A stretch of DNA of 64,000 nt from Cyclobacterium amurskyense (GTDB taxonomy: Bacteria; Bacteroidota; Bacteroidia; Cytophagales; Cyclobacteriaceae): contig NZ_CP012040.1 of assembly GCF_001050135.1 (NCBI RefSeq), positions 2,701,001 to 2,765,000 on the forward strand. The letters are read 5' to 3'. A program made the position numbers and the translations under genes. Shown piece by piece: positions 1 to 7,889 of the stretch. Each line of letters starts with the position of its first letter. Within the stretch, counting starts at the first letter, position 1. The notes beneath the pieces are model-generated. The model ran no database searches. It was not told the DNA's origin and worked only from the letters and a program-made list of their open reading frames with translations.

Positions 1-950
1 AAGGGTTAACCAAAACTTACAATGGTGAACTGAAAGCCCTGGATGCACTTTCTTTAAATATCTCAAAGTCAGAACGCTGGTCGATTATTGGTGCAAGCGG
101 AAGTGGGAAGAGTACCCTACTAAAGCTTATTGCTGGTATGGAAGTACAAAACGAAGGATTTGTGTATTTGGAGGGTAAAAAGATCCTAAATCCAAAGCAA
201 AAGCTTGTTGCAGGTTATGATGAACTCCAGCTTGTTAAACAAGACAATGGTTTGTTTCCACTGTCTACTGTTGCAGAAAATATCAGTAGACCTTTGCTCC
301 AATACGACAAAGAATATGCAAGTGAGAGACTGGAAATCTTATTACAGGTCTTTGGTTTAGAGGACAAAAGAAATAGCTTTCCCAGGGAGCTTTCGGGAGG
401 ACAACAACAAAAAGTAGCCATTGCCAGAGCCCTTAGCTTAGAGCCAGAGGTTTTGCTTTTAGATGAACCTTTTAGCTCATTGGATAGCCTTCAAAAAAGA
501 GGACTTCTGGATGAATTAAACTTGATTTTTAAAACTTTGGGGATTACTGTTATCATGGTAACCCATGATATTCAGGATGCTCTGCTCCTTACAGAAAACT
601 TATGTGTCCTTTCTGAAGGGAAACTATTGCGACAGGGTAAGGTGAATGAGATCTATGAAAACCCACAAACGGCCTATGTGGCAGGTTTTTTCGGGCCGCT
701 GAATAGCATTCCAGGGCAAACCAATCAATACCTAAGGCCCTCATCCATAAAAAACTCAACCACGAAAGGTAAAATAAAAGGGAAAGTATTGTTGAAACGC
801 TACTTCCCTGATTATGATTTGCTTACTGTTGAAGTTTCTGAAGAAACTCCTCCCTGGCAAATTACCCGCTACGAAAGGGATGTCTCCGAAGGGGCAACAA
901 TTTATATGAGCTGGGAAGAAAATAAAGTTTTAATTCTTGACGAAAAATAG
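1..950 (+). CDS. ABC transporter ATP-binding protein (5' end outside window)
   Basis: ATPase subunit of an importer or exporter; it couples ATP hydrolysis at the cytoplasmic membrane to movement of an unidentified substrate. The reading frame is open from base 3, so the gene begins upstream of the window. Visible motifs are Walker A GASGSGKST (90-116), Q-loop region, signature LSGGQQQKVAIARAL, Walker B VLLLDEPFSSLD and the H-loop MVTHD. The last 70 or so residues look like a TOBE-type domain, as in PotA/FbpC/CysA-type ATPases, which would suit uptake of a polyamine, ferric iron or an anion, but the partner permease is not in the window. It ends 14 bases before a convergent gene. Confidence 0.9.
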   Translation, partial: GLTKTYNGELKALDALSLNISKSERWSIIGASGSGKSTLLKLIAGMEVQNEGFVYLEGKKILNPKQKLVAGYDELQLVKQDNGLFPLSTVAENISRPLLQYDKEYASERLEILLQVFGLEDKRNSFPRELSGGQQQKVAIARALSLEPEVLLLDEPFSSLDSLQKRGLLDELNLIFKTLGITVIMVTHDIQDALLLTENLCVLSEGKLLRQGKVNEIYENPQTAYVAGFFGPLNSIPGQTNQYLRPSSIKNSTTKGKIKGKVLLKRYFPDYDLLTVEVSEETPPWQITRYERDVSEGATIYMSWEENKVLILDEK

Positions 951-952
951 GA

Positions 953-977
953 TTTCAAGGTGGATTATACCTTGAAA
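953..977. terminator. Inverted repeat between convergent genes
   Basis: TTTCAAGGT and ACCTTGAAA form a 9-bp stem around a 7-base loop just after the ABC ATPase stop codon. The right arm overlaps the last codons of the convergent prolyl isomerase gene. There is no T-tract, so a bidirectional terminator role is only likely. Confidence 0.45.
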
Positions 978-1462
978 CCTTCTTCTTTTTCTTCCTCTGT
1001 AGCTTCCCTTAGAGCAAATACTTCACCATCAAAGTGTAAGTTCATTCCCGTAAGTGGATGATTGAAATCCAACAGTACTTCCTCTCCCAGGTCTTTCACT
1101 ACTTTGGCCTGCATAGGATACCCATCTTCATCGATTAGTGGTAGGAAATTCCCCTCTTGGAGCATTTCTTCTTCAAAACCTCTTTCTTTATTGAACTGTG
1201 ATTTCGGAACAGAGACAATAAGCTCATCATCTGGTTTGCCATAAGCTTCCTCAACTGATAGCGTAAAATTGAATTTGTCTCCTTTTACTTTGTTTTCAAG
1301 CCTTTTTTCAAACGTTTTAGGCAACCCACTGTCACCGAAAAGGAAATAAAAAGGGTCTTCTTCATCCCTTACTTCAACACTAAAGGGGAGGGAATCTGGA
1401 ATGTCATTGGTAACTTTTAATTCGTAAGTCAACCCTACGATAACATTTTCTTCGATTTTCAT
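965..1462 (-). CDS. FKBP-type peptidyl-prolyl isomerase, SlyD-like
   Basis: Predicted cytoplasmic prolyl cis-trans isomerase and chaperone of the SlyD branch of FKBPs (165 aa). The FKBP core is split by the SlyD insert-in-flap domain, about residues 75-130. Family motifs seen are GLPKTFEKRLENKVKGD, VEEAYGKPDDELIVSVPKSQF and LLDFNHPLTGMNLHFDGEVFALREATEEE. Unlike E. coli SlyD it lacks a His/Cys-rich metal-binding tail, ending shortly after the acidic EEKEEG stretch. No signal peptide. It is convergent with the ABC ATPase; 240 bases separate its start from the rhamnose mutarotase gene. Confidence 0.9.
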   Translation of the reverse strand: MKIEENVIVGLTYELKVTNDIPDSLPFSVEVRDEEDPFYFLFGDSGLPKTFEKRLENKVKGDKFNFTLSVEEAYGKPDDELIVSVPKSQFNKERGFEEEMLQEGNFLPLIDEDGYPMQAKVVKDLGEEVLLDFNHPLTGMNLHFDGEVFALREATEEEKEEGFKV

Positions 1463-1702
1463 ACTTTTTATTTAAGCAGACAAAGTTAATCTTAATTGAT
1501 TGGAATTAAAAAATATCAAGGGAACACCCTGATAGTACAGGAAAGTTAATTCAAATGTTTTGCTTACTTTGAGATTCCAATTAAAATCTATTTATGGATT
1601 TACGGATTGAATTGCTGCAATAAGGGCGAATAGAAATGGATTCTGTCTCATAGAAAGTGTTGCCTGAAAGTCAATTTGAATTCTTTATTAAAATTAATAT
1701 AA

Positions 1703-2014
1703 ATGATTGCTGTAGCCTTTACGATGAAGTTATTGCCTGGAAATGAAGAAGTCTACGAAAAAAGGCACAATGAAATATGGCCTGAGCTGGCTGATTTACT
1801 GAAAAAAGCAGGGATTGCTGAATACCATATTTTTCTTGACAGACCAAGTGGGGTGCTTTTTGCTTTTCAAAACCTTGAGGAACAAAACCAAACCAATCGC
1901 CTGGCTGAGGAAGCGATAATGAAAAAGTGGTGGGCATTTATGGGGGACATTATGGAAACTAATCCAGACCAATCCCCTAAAGTTACACGCCTGGAAAAGG
2001 TATTTAGTTTATAA
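1703..2014 (+). CDS. rhaM: L-rhamnose mutarotase
   Basis: Small cytoplasmic enzyme (103 aa) interconverting alpha and beta anomers of L-rhamnose, which speeds entry of the free sugar into catabolism. It has the RhaM pattern: YEKRHNEIWPEL near residue 18-30 with the conserved His, GIAEYHIFLD, KKWWAFMGDIMETNPDQSPK and the C-terminal LEKVFSL. Length is typical of the family. It lies 21 bases upstream of a GH106-type rhamnosidase, so the two are probably cotranscribed: one releases rhamnose outside the cytoplasm, the other handles it inside. No rhamnose isomerase, kinase or aldolase gene is in the window. Confidence 0.9.
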   Translation: MIAVAFTMKLLPGNEEVYEKRHNEIWPELADLLKKAGIAEYHIFLDRPSGVLFAFQNLEEQNQTNRLAEEAIMKKWWAFMGDIMETNPDQSPKVTRLEKVFSL

Positions 2015-2035
2015 AAATTACCTAATTAAACCTAA

Positions 2036-4864
2036 ATGAAGCTAAGCTCGAAAGGAAAATCATTAAACAATACCTTGTTAACTTTGGCATTAATCCTGTT
2101 GGTTGTCTTGCCAGGTTGCAATAATAAATCCTTTGAGGATAGTGAGCGAAATATAGGACAATGGCCAGAACCAACTTCTGAATCAAATCCATGGGCAAGA
2201 TGGTGGTGGATGGGGAGTGCAGTAGATAAGGCAAACCTTAATTATCTAATGCATGAATACAAGCAAGCAGGAATTGGTGGGCTAGAAATAGCCCCAATAT
2301 ATGGTGCAAAGGGGTTTGAAAGTAAATTTTTAGATTACCTTTCTCCCCAATGGATTTCTATGCTTCACCACAGTATAGCTGTTGCAGATAGTTTAGACAT
2401 GCAAATTGATTTGACCCAGGGTACGGGTTGGCCTTTTGGAGGAGAAATGGTGACTCCTGATATGGCCGCAAAGAAAATGCGCATTCAGCAATACAGTTAT
2501 TCTGAGGAAAAAGGACTTGACCGGCCTATTCTAATTGAAGAGAAAAATATTAAGGGAAAAGCGCATTATTTACATACCCTAATGGCCTTCCAAGAGGGCA
2601 AGACACCTGAAAACCTAACAAATAGGATAGGAGAAGATGGTAGCCTAAGTTGGGATGGCAAGGGTGATTGGGGATTAGTGGCTGTTTTTGAAATCCAAAC
2701 TGGTCAAAAAGTAAAAAGGGCTGCACCGGGTGGACAAGGTTTTACATTAGATCACTTTTCCAATGCTGCTGTTAAACAATATTTAGATCATTTTGACAGT
2801 GCTTTTAACAAGGATTTTCCTGGAATCAGGGCTTTTTATAACGATAGTTTTGAAGTTTATGGATCTAATTTTACCGGAGAATTCTTTAATTATTTTCAAG
2901 CCAAAAGAGGGTATGATATTAGAAATCATTTAGACAAATTGGTTTCTGAAAACACAGATGAAGAAGTCAGTCGCCTAAAATCTGACTATAGAGAAACCAT
3001 TAGCGATATGCTATTGGAAAACTTTACCATGCAATGGTCTGACTGGGCGGGTAGTCATCAGAAGTTAACAAAAAATCAGGCCCATGGATCTCCGGGGAAT
3101 CTTCTTGACTTATATGCGGCTGTTGATATTCCCGAAGGGGAAACGTTTGGTTCAAGTTACTTTCCTATTCCAGGAATCCGCAGAGACAGTTCGGATATCA
3201 GAAATGTAGATCCGGATCCTATTATGTTAAAGTTTGCCTCTTCGGCAGCTCACCTTACAGGTAACAAACTGGCTTCCACTGAAACATTCACTTGGTTAGG
3301 AGAACATTTTAAGTCTGCTTTTTCCCAAGCCAAACCTGAGTTGGAGCAAGCATTTCTAGCTGGGATCAACCACATGTTTTACCATGGGATTACTTACTCT
3401 CCTCAAGAAGTAGCTTTTCCTGGATGGCTTTTTTATGCCTCATTGAATTTAAATACCCACAATAGCTTATGGCCACATATCAAAGGCTTTAATGCTTATG
3501 TTCAGCGGACACAATCTGTCTTGCAATCTGGAATGCCTGACAATGAACTGCTGGTTTATTGGCCGGTTTATGATGTATGGGCAGATCCTGAAGGGTTAGG
3601 CAAAACACTAACCGTACACGGAATTGATGAATGGCTTCATCCTACACCATTTTATAAAGCATCAAAATCGCTCATGGAAATAGGGTATGGAGTGGACTTT
3701 GTTTCTGATGCATTGTTGAATACTTTAAAGGTGGAAGGCAATACCCTTGTTGGGGCAGGTGGTAAACATAAGATTTCAGTGATAATAGTTCCGAAAACAG
3801 CCTTTATGCCAGAGGCCACGCTTCAGCGCTTATTGAATTTAGCAGAAGCTGGCGCCCATGTGGTTTTCCAGGAAAAACCTGCTGATGTGCCAGGCTTTAA
3901 AGATTATGCTTCCAGAAAGAATACCTTGGACAATTTGTGGGCAAGTATCCAATTCAAATCAAAATCCAACAGAAGTGAGGCTGATTTTGGGGAAGGTAAA
4001 ATAATAGTATCGAATGAACTTCCTGGAGCATTAGTGTCTCTAGGACTTAAGAGGGAGAAACTAACCGATTTAGGACTGAAGTTTATCAGGAGAAGTTTAG
4101 GAGAGGATAAGTATTATTACCTGGTTAACCATACATCGAAAAAAGTAAGTGAAATGGTTTCTTTTGCAACGGAGGGAAAAGCGGCGATTTTGATGGATCC
4201 TGAACAAGGAACGGTTGGTTTGGCTAAGATTCAATCAGGTAAAGAAGAAACGAAAGTTGCCATTTCCCTATCTCCCGGACAATCTATTATTGTTCATGTT
4301 TTAAAAGAATTGCCTAAAGAAGAGCTGCTCTCCTGGAAATACGAAGTTTCTTCCCCTGCGATTATAGAGATGGACAATGCATGGCAGCTGACCTTTAAGA
4401 ATGGTGGACCCATCATCCCATCCGATCAGCTTTTGGAAAAGTTAATGCCTTGGACCGCTCTTAGTGGAGATGGGTATGAGGATTTTTCAGGACAAGCCCT
4501 ATATGAGAGCTCCTTTGAACTCGAAAGTTTGAAAGAAAACGCGAAATATATGCTAGACCTCGGTAAGGTGCTGGAAAGTGCGAGAGTCTGGGTAAATGGC
4601 AAGGAAGTAGGTTATGCTTTTAGTATTCCTTTTAGGTTAGACATTAGCAATTTTGTGAAGGAAGGTGAAAATAAACTGGAAATTGAAGTCGCCAACCTAA
4701 TGGCAAATCATGTCAGGTACTTGGATAGAAATGAAATCTTATGGAGAAATTACCATGAAATCAATTTTGTTAATATAGATTATAAGCCTTTTGATGCGTC
4801 AGGATGGGCAATTATGCCCTCTGGACTTGTTGGACCAGTCAAACTTGAAGTACATGATTATTAG
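2036..4864 (+). CDS. GH106-family alpha-L-rhamnosidase lipoprotein
   Basis: Predicted exo-acting glycoside hydrolase (942 aa) removing terminal L-rhamnose from polysaccharides or glycosides. A lipoprotein signal peptide ends in LPGC near residue 30, so the enzyme is probably membrane-anchored, perhaps on the cell surface. The motif WARWWWMGSAVDKANLNYL followed by QAGIGGLEIAPIYG and DLTQGTGWPFGGE matches the N-terminal catalytic region of family GH106. A beta-sandwich, carbohydrate-binding-like region is likely near the C terminus (LGKVLESARVWVNGKEVG...). The adjoining rhamnose mutarotase supports the substrate call. The linkage cleaved cannot be read from sequence. Confidence 0.88.
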   Translation: MKLSSKGKSLNNTLLTLALILLVVLPGCNNKSFEDSERNIGQWPEPTSESNPWARWWWMGSAVDKANLNYLMHEYKQAGIGGLEIAPIYGAKGFESKFLDYLSPQWISMLHHSIAVADSLDMQIDLTQGTGWPFGGEMVTPDMAAKKMRIQQYSYSEEKGLDRPILIEEKNIKGKAHYLHTLMAFQEGKTPENLTNRIGEDGSLSWDGKGDWGLVAVFEIQTGQKVKRAAPGGQGFTLDHFSNAAVKQYLDHFDSAFNKDFPGIRAFYNDSFEVYGSNFTGEFFNYFQAKRGYDIRNHLDKLVSENTDEEVSRLKSDYRETISDMLLENFTMQWSDWAGSHQKLTKNQAHGSPGNLLDLYAAVDIPEGETFGSSYFPIPGIRRDSSDIRNVDPDPIMLKFASSAAHLTGNKLASTETFTWLGEHFKSAFSQAKPELEQAFLAGINHMFYHGITYSPQEVAFPGWLFYASLNLNTHNSLWPHIKGFNAYVQRTQSVLQSGMPDNELLVYWPVYDVWADPEGLGKTLTVHGIDEWLHPTPFYKASKSLMEIGYGVDFVSDALLNTLKVEGNTLVGAGGKHKISVIIVPKTAFMPEATLQRLLNLAEAGAHVVFQEKPADVPGFKDYASRKNTLDNLWASIQFKSKSNRSEADFGEGKIIVSNELPGALVSLGLKREKLTDLGLKFIRRSLGEDKYYYLVNHTSKKVSEMVSFATEGKAAILMDPEQGTVGLAKIQSGKEETKVAISLSPGQSIIVHVLKELPKEELLSWKYEVSSPAIIEMDNAWQLTFKNGGPIIPSDQLLEKLMPWTALSGDGYEDFSGQALYESSFELESLKENAKYMLDLGKVLESARVWVNGKEVGYAFSIPFRLDISNFVKEGENKLEIEVANLMANHVRYLDRNEILWRNYHEINFVNIDYKPFDASGWAIMPSGLVGPVKLEVHDY

Positions 4865-4974
4865 CATGTTTTAATTAATTTGTTACCTTATAATGAGAGT
4901 ATTTAACTTTATTTATTAAATTTATTGACCACCTCCTTTGCGGATTTGTATCGAAAGCCAAAATAACCTGACCC

Positions 4975-6024
4975 ATGATTGAAGTGAAGCCTCTGATTCG
5001 TCTTGATGAAAATTCCAGGATTCCCAAATACCAGCAAATTGTAAATTCTATCATTGAAGATATCGAAAGCAGTTCTCTTTTGGTAGGTGATAAGATTCCG
5101 TCCATCAATGAAATTAGTGAAGAACACTATTTATCTAGAGATACTGTAGAGAAAGCCTATAACCAATTGAAGGCTAAAAAGATTATCCTCTCTGTAAAAG
5201 GAAAAGGGTATTATGTAGCCAAAAATATTTCTACCTCAAAGGTAAGGGTATTGTACCTATTGAATAAACTCAGTAACTACAAGCTTAAAACCTACAATTC
5301 TTTTATAGACAGTATGGGGACGGACGCTCAGGTAGATTTAAATATTTACCATTGTGATCCAAAACTATTAAAAAACATACTTACCGAGAACAAGGGTGCT
5401 TATGATTATTACGTACTGATGCCTCATTTTAAAGATGGTGAAAATGGCCATTATAACTTTGATGAGGAGATCATGAAATGTGTAAAAGATATACCTTCCG
5501 ACAAACTCATAATAATGGACAACCAGATTCCTGAATTAGGGGATAACGTTGCTTCCATTTACCAGGACTTCAAAAAGGACATTTACAATGCCTTGATTGA
5601 GGGGATTTTTCAAATTCAGCAATATGATAAACTAATGTTGGTATATCCTACTGATATTCTTTACCCTTACCCTAAAGAAATATTGAAAGGCTTTCAGCAA
5701 TTCTGCAGTGACTTTGAGTTTGATTATGAAATTTTGGATAGAGTTTATCCCGAAATGGAATTGCGTCCAAAGGATGCTTTTATTGTAATTGAAGAAAATG
5801 ATTTGGTCAATTTAGTAAAACAAGTCAGGGAGCAACTTTATGAACCGGGTAAAGAGATCGGAATAATATCCTACAATGACACCCCATTAAAGGAGCTTTT
5901 GGGCATTACTGTAATCTCCACGGATTTTAAATTAATGGGGGAAACAGCTGCTTATATGATCAAAAAGAACAAAAAAGAATCCGTTAAAAATATTTTTAAA
6001 TTTATTAACAGAGGCTCTATTTAA
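4975..6024 (+). CDS. GntR-family regulator with periplasmic-binding-like sensor domain
   Basis: Transcription factor (349 aa). Residues about 8-75 are a GntR winged helix (IPKYQQIVNSIIEDIESSSL...KIPSINEISEEHYLSRDTVEKAYNQL...KGKGYYVA). Residues about 85-345 resemble the sugar-binding domain of LacI/periplasmic-binding proteins (YDYYVLMPHF, GIISYNDTPLKELLGITVISTDFKLMGETAAYMI). This GntR-plus-LacI-sensor build is common for sugar regulators in Bacteroidota. It sits between the rhamnosidase and a permease on the same strand, so L-rhamnose or a derivative is the likely effector (inference). I could not identify a convincing operator. Confidence 0.88.
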   Translation: MIEVKPLIRLDENSRIPKYQQIVNSIIEDIESSSLLVGDKIPSINEISEEHYLSRDTVEKAYNQLKAKKIILSVKGKGYYVAKNISTSKVRVLYLLNKLSNYKLKTYNSFIDSMGTDAQVDLNIYHCDPKLLKNILTENKGAYDYYVLMPHFKDGENGHYNFDEEIMKCVKDIPSDKLIIMDNQIPELGDNVASIYQDFKKDIYNALIEGIFQIQQYDKLMLVYPTDILYPYPKEILKGFQQFCSDFEFDYEILDRVYPEMELRPKDAFIVIEENDLVNLVKQVREQLYEPGKEIGIISYNDTPLKELLGITVISTDFKLMGETAAYMIKKNKKESVKNIFKFINRGSI

Positions 6025-6153
6025 AAGGGTTCTATCAGCATGCTGAAATGCTATTGCTATTGATGTCCTTTTACCCCAATATAAACAGTCAATTAACAAC
6101 GTTTCAAAATCTTAAACTGTAAATCAGAAGAGATTATTTGATTACTTATTTCT

Positions 6154-7542
6154 ATGGAAAAAAGCAAAAGTTTGGTAGACCGTCTCAATGCGGTCAATGA
6201 ATATGAACAACAACCCATTCCCAGTAATAAATTAAAAGGCTGGAGAAGTTTTTTAGGCACCTATGCAGGTGAGCATACCGCCGGAACGGAATTTGTAATA
6301 GGACCTTTGTTTGTCGCACATGGAGCCAGTGCTATTGATTTAGTAACTGGCTTATTATTGGGTAATATATTGGCAGTGTTAAGCTGGGCCTTCCTGACGG
6401 CGAAGATTGCTGTGAAAACCAGAGTAACCTTGTATTATTTGTTGGAGAAAATCGCCGGTAAAAAGTTTACTTTACTCTATAATTTGGTAAATGCTGGTCT
6501 ATTTTGCTTTCTAGCGGGCTCTATGATCGCGGTGTCAGCAACAGCTGTAGGTATACCTTTTGATATGCCCATGCCACAATTAACAGACATATATCCCAAT
6601 AATATAGGTTGGGTATTGACAGTTTTTGGGGTTGGTGCCATTACCACCTTGATTGCTATGTTTGGCTTTGATCAGGTTTCAAAGTTTGCCATGGTAGCTG
6701 CTCCTTGGATGATTATGGTATTTATTGCCGCAGCATTGGCTGTGTTACCTAGGTTAGGAGTTACAGATGCCGGGTCATTTTGGTCTGTTGCGGAAAGTAC
6801 CATCTGGACTGGAGTTCCTTTGGAAGGGCAGAGTAAATTCGGTTTTTGGCACATTTTGTTTTTTGCCTGGTTTTGTAATATGGCCATGCATATTGGTATG
6901 GCTGATTTGTCATTGCTTAGATATGCCAAGAAATGGGAGCAAGGATTTTCCTCTGCAACAGGTGTGTTTTTAGGGCATTTTATTGCTTGGATTGCCTCTG
7001 GTATTTTATATTCCTTATTCCTTATTGAATCCAAAGGGAGTCTTACTTTTGCACCAGGTCCAATTGCTTATGGAGCTGTAGGTGCTGCAGGAGCCATTTG
7101 CGTTGTAATCGCTGGCTGGACCACGGCCAACCCCACATTGTATAGAGCAGGTTTGGCAATACAGTCTATCAATCCTAAATGGAAAACTTGGAAGGTAACG
7201 CTCTTTGTAGGTTTATTCACTACAATTGCTGCCTGCTTCCCAGGCTTGGTAATGCGCTTGCTGGAATTCGTTGCTTTGTATGGTCTAATTCTGATGCCTG
7301 TAGGGGCGGTAATATTCATTGATGTTTACCTGCTTGAAAAATTAGGCCTTAAATCCAACTATGCAGCGGTTAAAGGCATACAACTTAATTGGTCAGTAGC
7401 CATTACCTGGTTGGTTACCTTAACTTTTTGTTTGTTGTTGAATTTACTACTAGGTATTGAAATTTTCTTTCTTGGGCTCCCAGGTTGGTTTGTAGCTGTT
7501 TTGGTATATGTTATTGCAAGTAAATTGAATCAAAAGAAATGA
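6154..7542 (+). CDS. NCS1-family permease (purine/cytosine permease-like)
   Basis: Multi-spanning cytoplasmic-membrane transporter (462 aa, about 12 hydrophobic segments). The N terminus (PIPSNKLKGWRSFLGTYAGEHTAGTEFVIGPLF) and the fold pattern resemble the nucleobase:cation symporter-1 family (CodB and relatives), although sequence drift is clear. NCS1 proteins usually carry nucleobases, hydantoins or related compounds. Here the gene lies directly after rhamnoside-utilisation genes, so either the substrate differs from the classical family or the neighbourhood mixes functions. It overlaps the next small gene by 4 bases (ATGA), indicating translational coupling. Confidence 0.82.
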   Translation: MEKSKSLVDRLNAVNEYEQQPIPSNKLKGWRSFLGTYAGEHTAGTEFVIGPLFVAHGASAIDLVTGLLLGNILAVLSWAFLTAKIAVKTRVTLYYLLEKIAGKKFTLLYNLVNAGLFCFLAGSMIAVSATAVGIPFDMPMPQLTDIYPNNIGWVLTVFGVGAITTLIAMFGFDQVSKFAMVAAPWMIMVFIAAALAVLPRLGVTDAGSFWSVAESTIWTGVPLEGQSKFGFWHILFFAWFCNMAMHIGMADLSLLRYAKKWEQGFSSATGVFLGHFIAWIASGILYSLFLIESKGSLTFAPGPIAYGAVGAAGAICVVIAGWTTANPTLYRAGLAIQSINPKWKTWKVTLFVGLFTTIAACFPGLVMRLLEFVALYGLILMPVGAVIFIDVYLLEKLGLKSNYAAVKGIQLNWSVAITWLVTLTFCLLLNLLLGIEIFFLGLPGWFVAVLVYVIASKLNQKK

Positions 7543-7727
7543 AACTTTTATTGAAAATCATATCGTTCGTAGGCTTGGGATTAAGTATAATACCCGCCAT
7601 TTTAGTGTTTGGAGGTCAAATGGAGTCATCCACTTGCAAGCAACTTATGTTTATTGGTACAATTTTATGGTTTGTTACTGCCCCAAGCTGGATGATAAAA
7701 AAAGAAGCTGTAATAGAAGAGGAATAG
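7539..7727 (+). CDS. Small two-helix membrane protein coupled to the permease
   Basis: A 62-aa protein with two hydrophobic segments (residues about 4-25 and 35-52) and a charged C terminus, KKEAVIEEE. The start codon overlaps the permease stop by 4 bases, so the two are made together. It could be an accessory subunit, as small membrane proteins sometimes are for transporters, but I do not recognise a family. Its coupling and composition support a real gene. Confidence 0.7.
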   Translation: MKLLLKIISFVGLGLSIIPAILVFGGQMESSTCKQLMFIGTILWFVTAPSWMIKKEAVIEEE

Positions 7728-7889
7728 GTGTTTTTGTGATTGATATCGGAATATTGATTTAGATAAATTGTGGTTTTGCATAATTTGGTAATAGAATAAT
7801 TCAATATTGCAAAATAAAAGTTTTTGATTTCGGATAGTAATAATTAAATTAGTTAATCTTTTATAATTAGTTTAAATAATACTTTCCTA

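Noticed and set aside
1514..1534. Hairpin TATCAAGGG-AACA-CCCTGATA before rhaM
   Set aside because: One base is bulged and no second copy is found near the GntR gene or permease, so it cannot be called an operator.
6672..7034. 120-codon open frame on the minus strand
   Set aside because: Fully inside the NCS1 permease gene, with no family features; antisense shadow.
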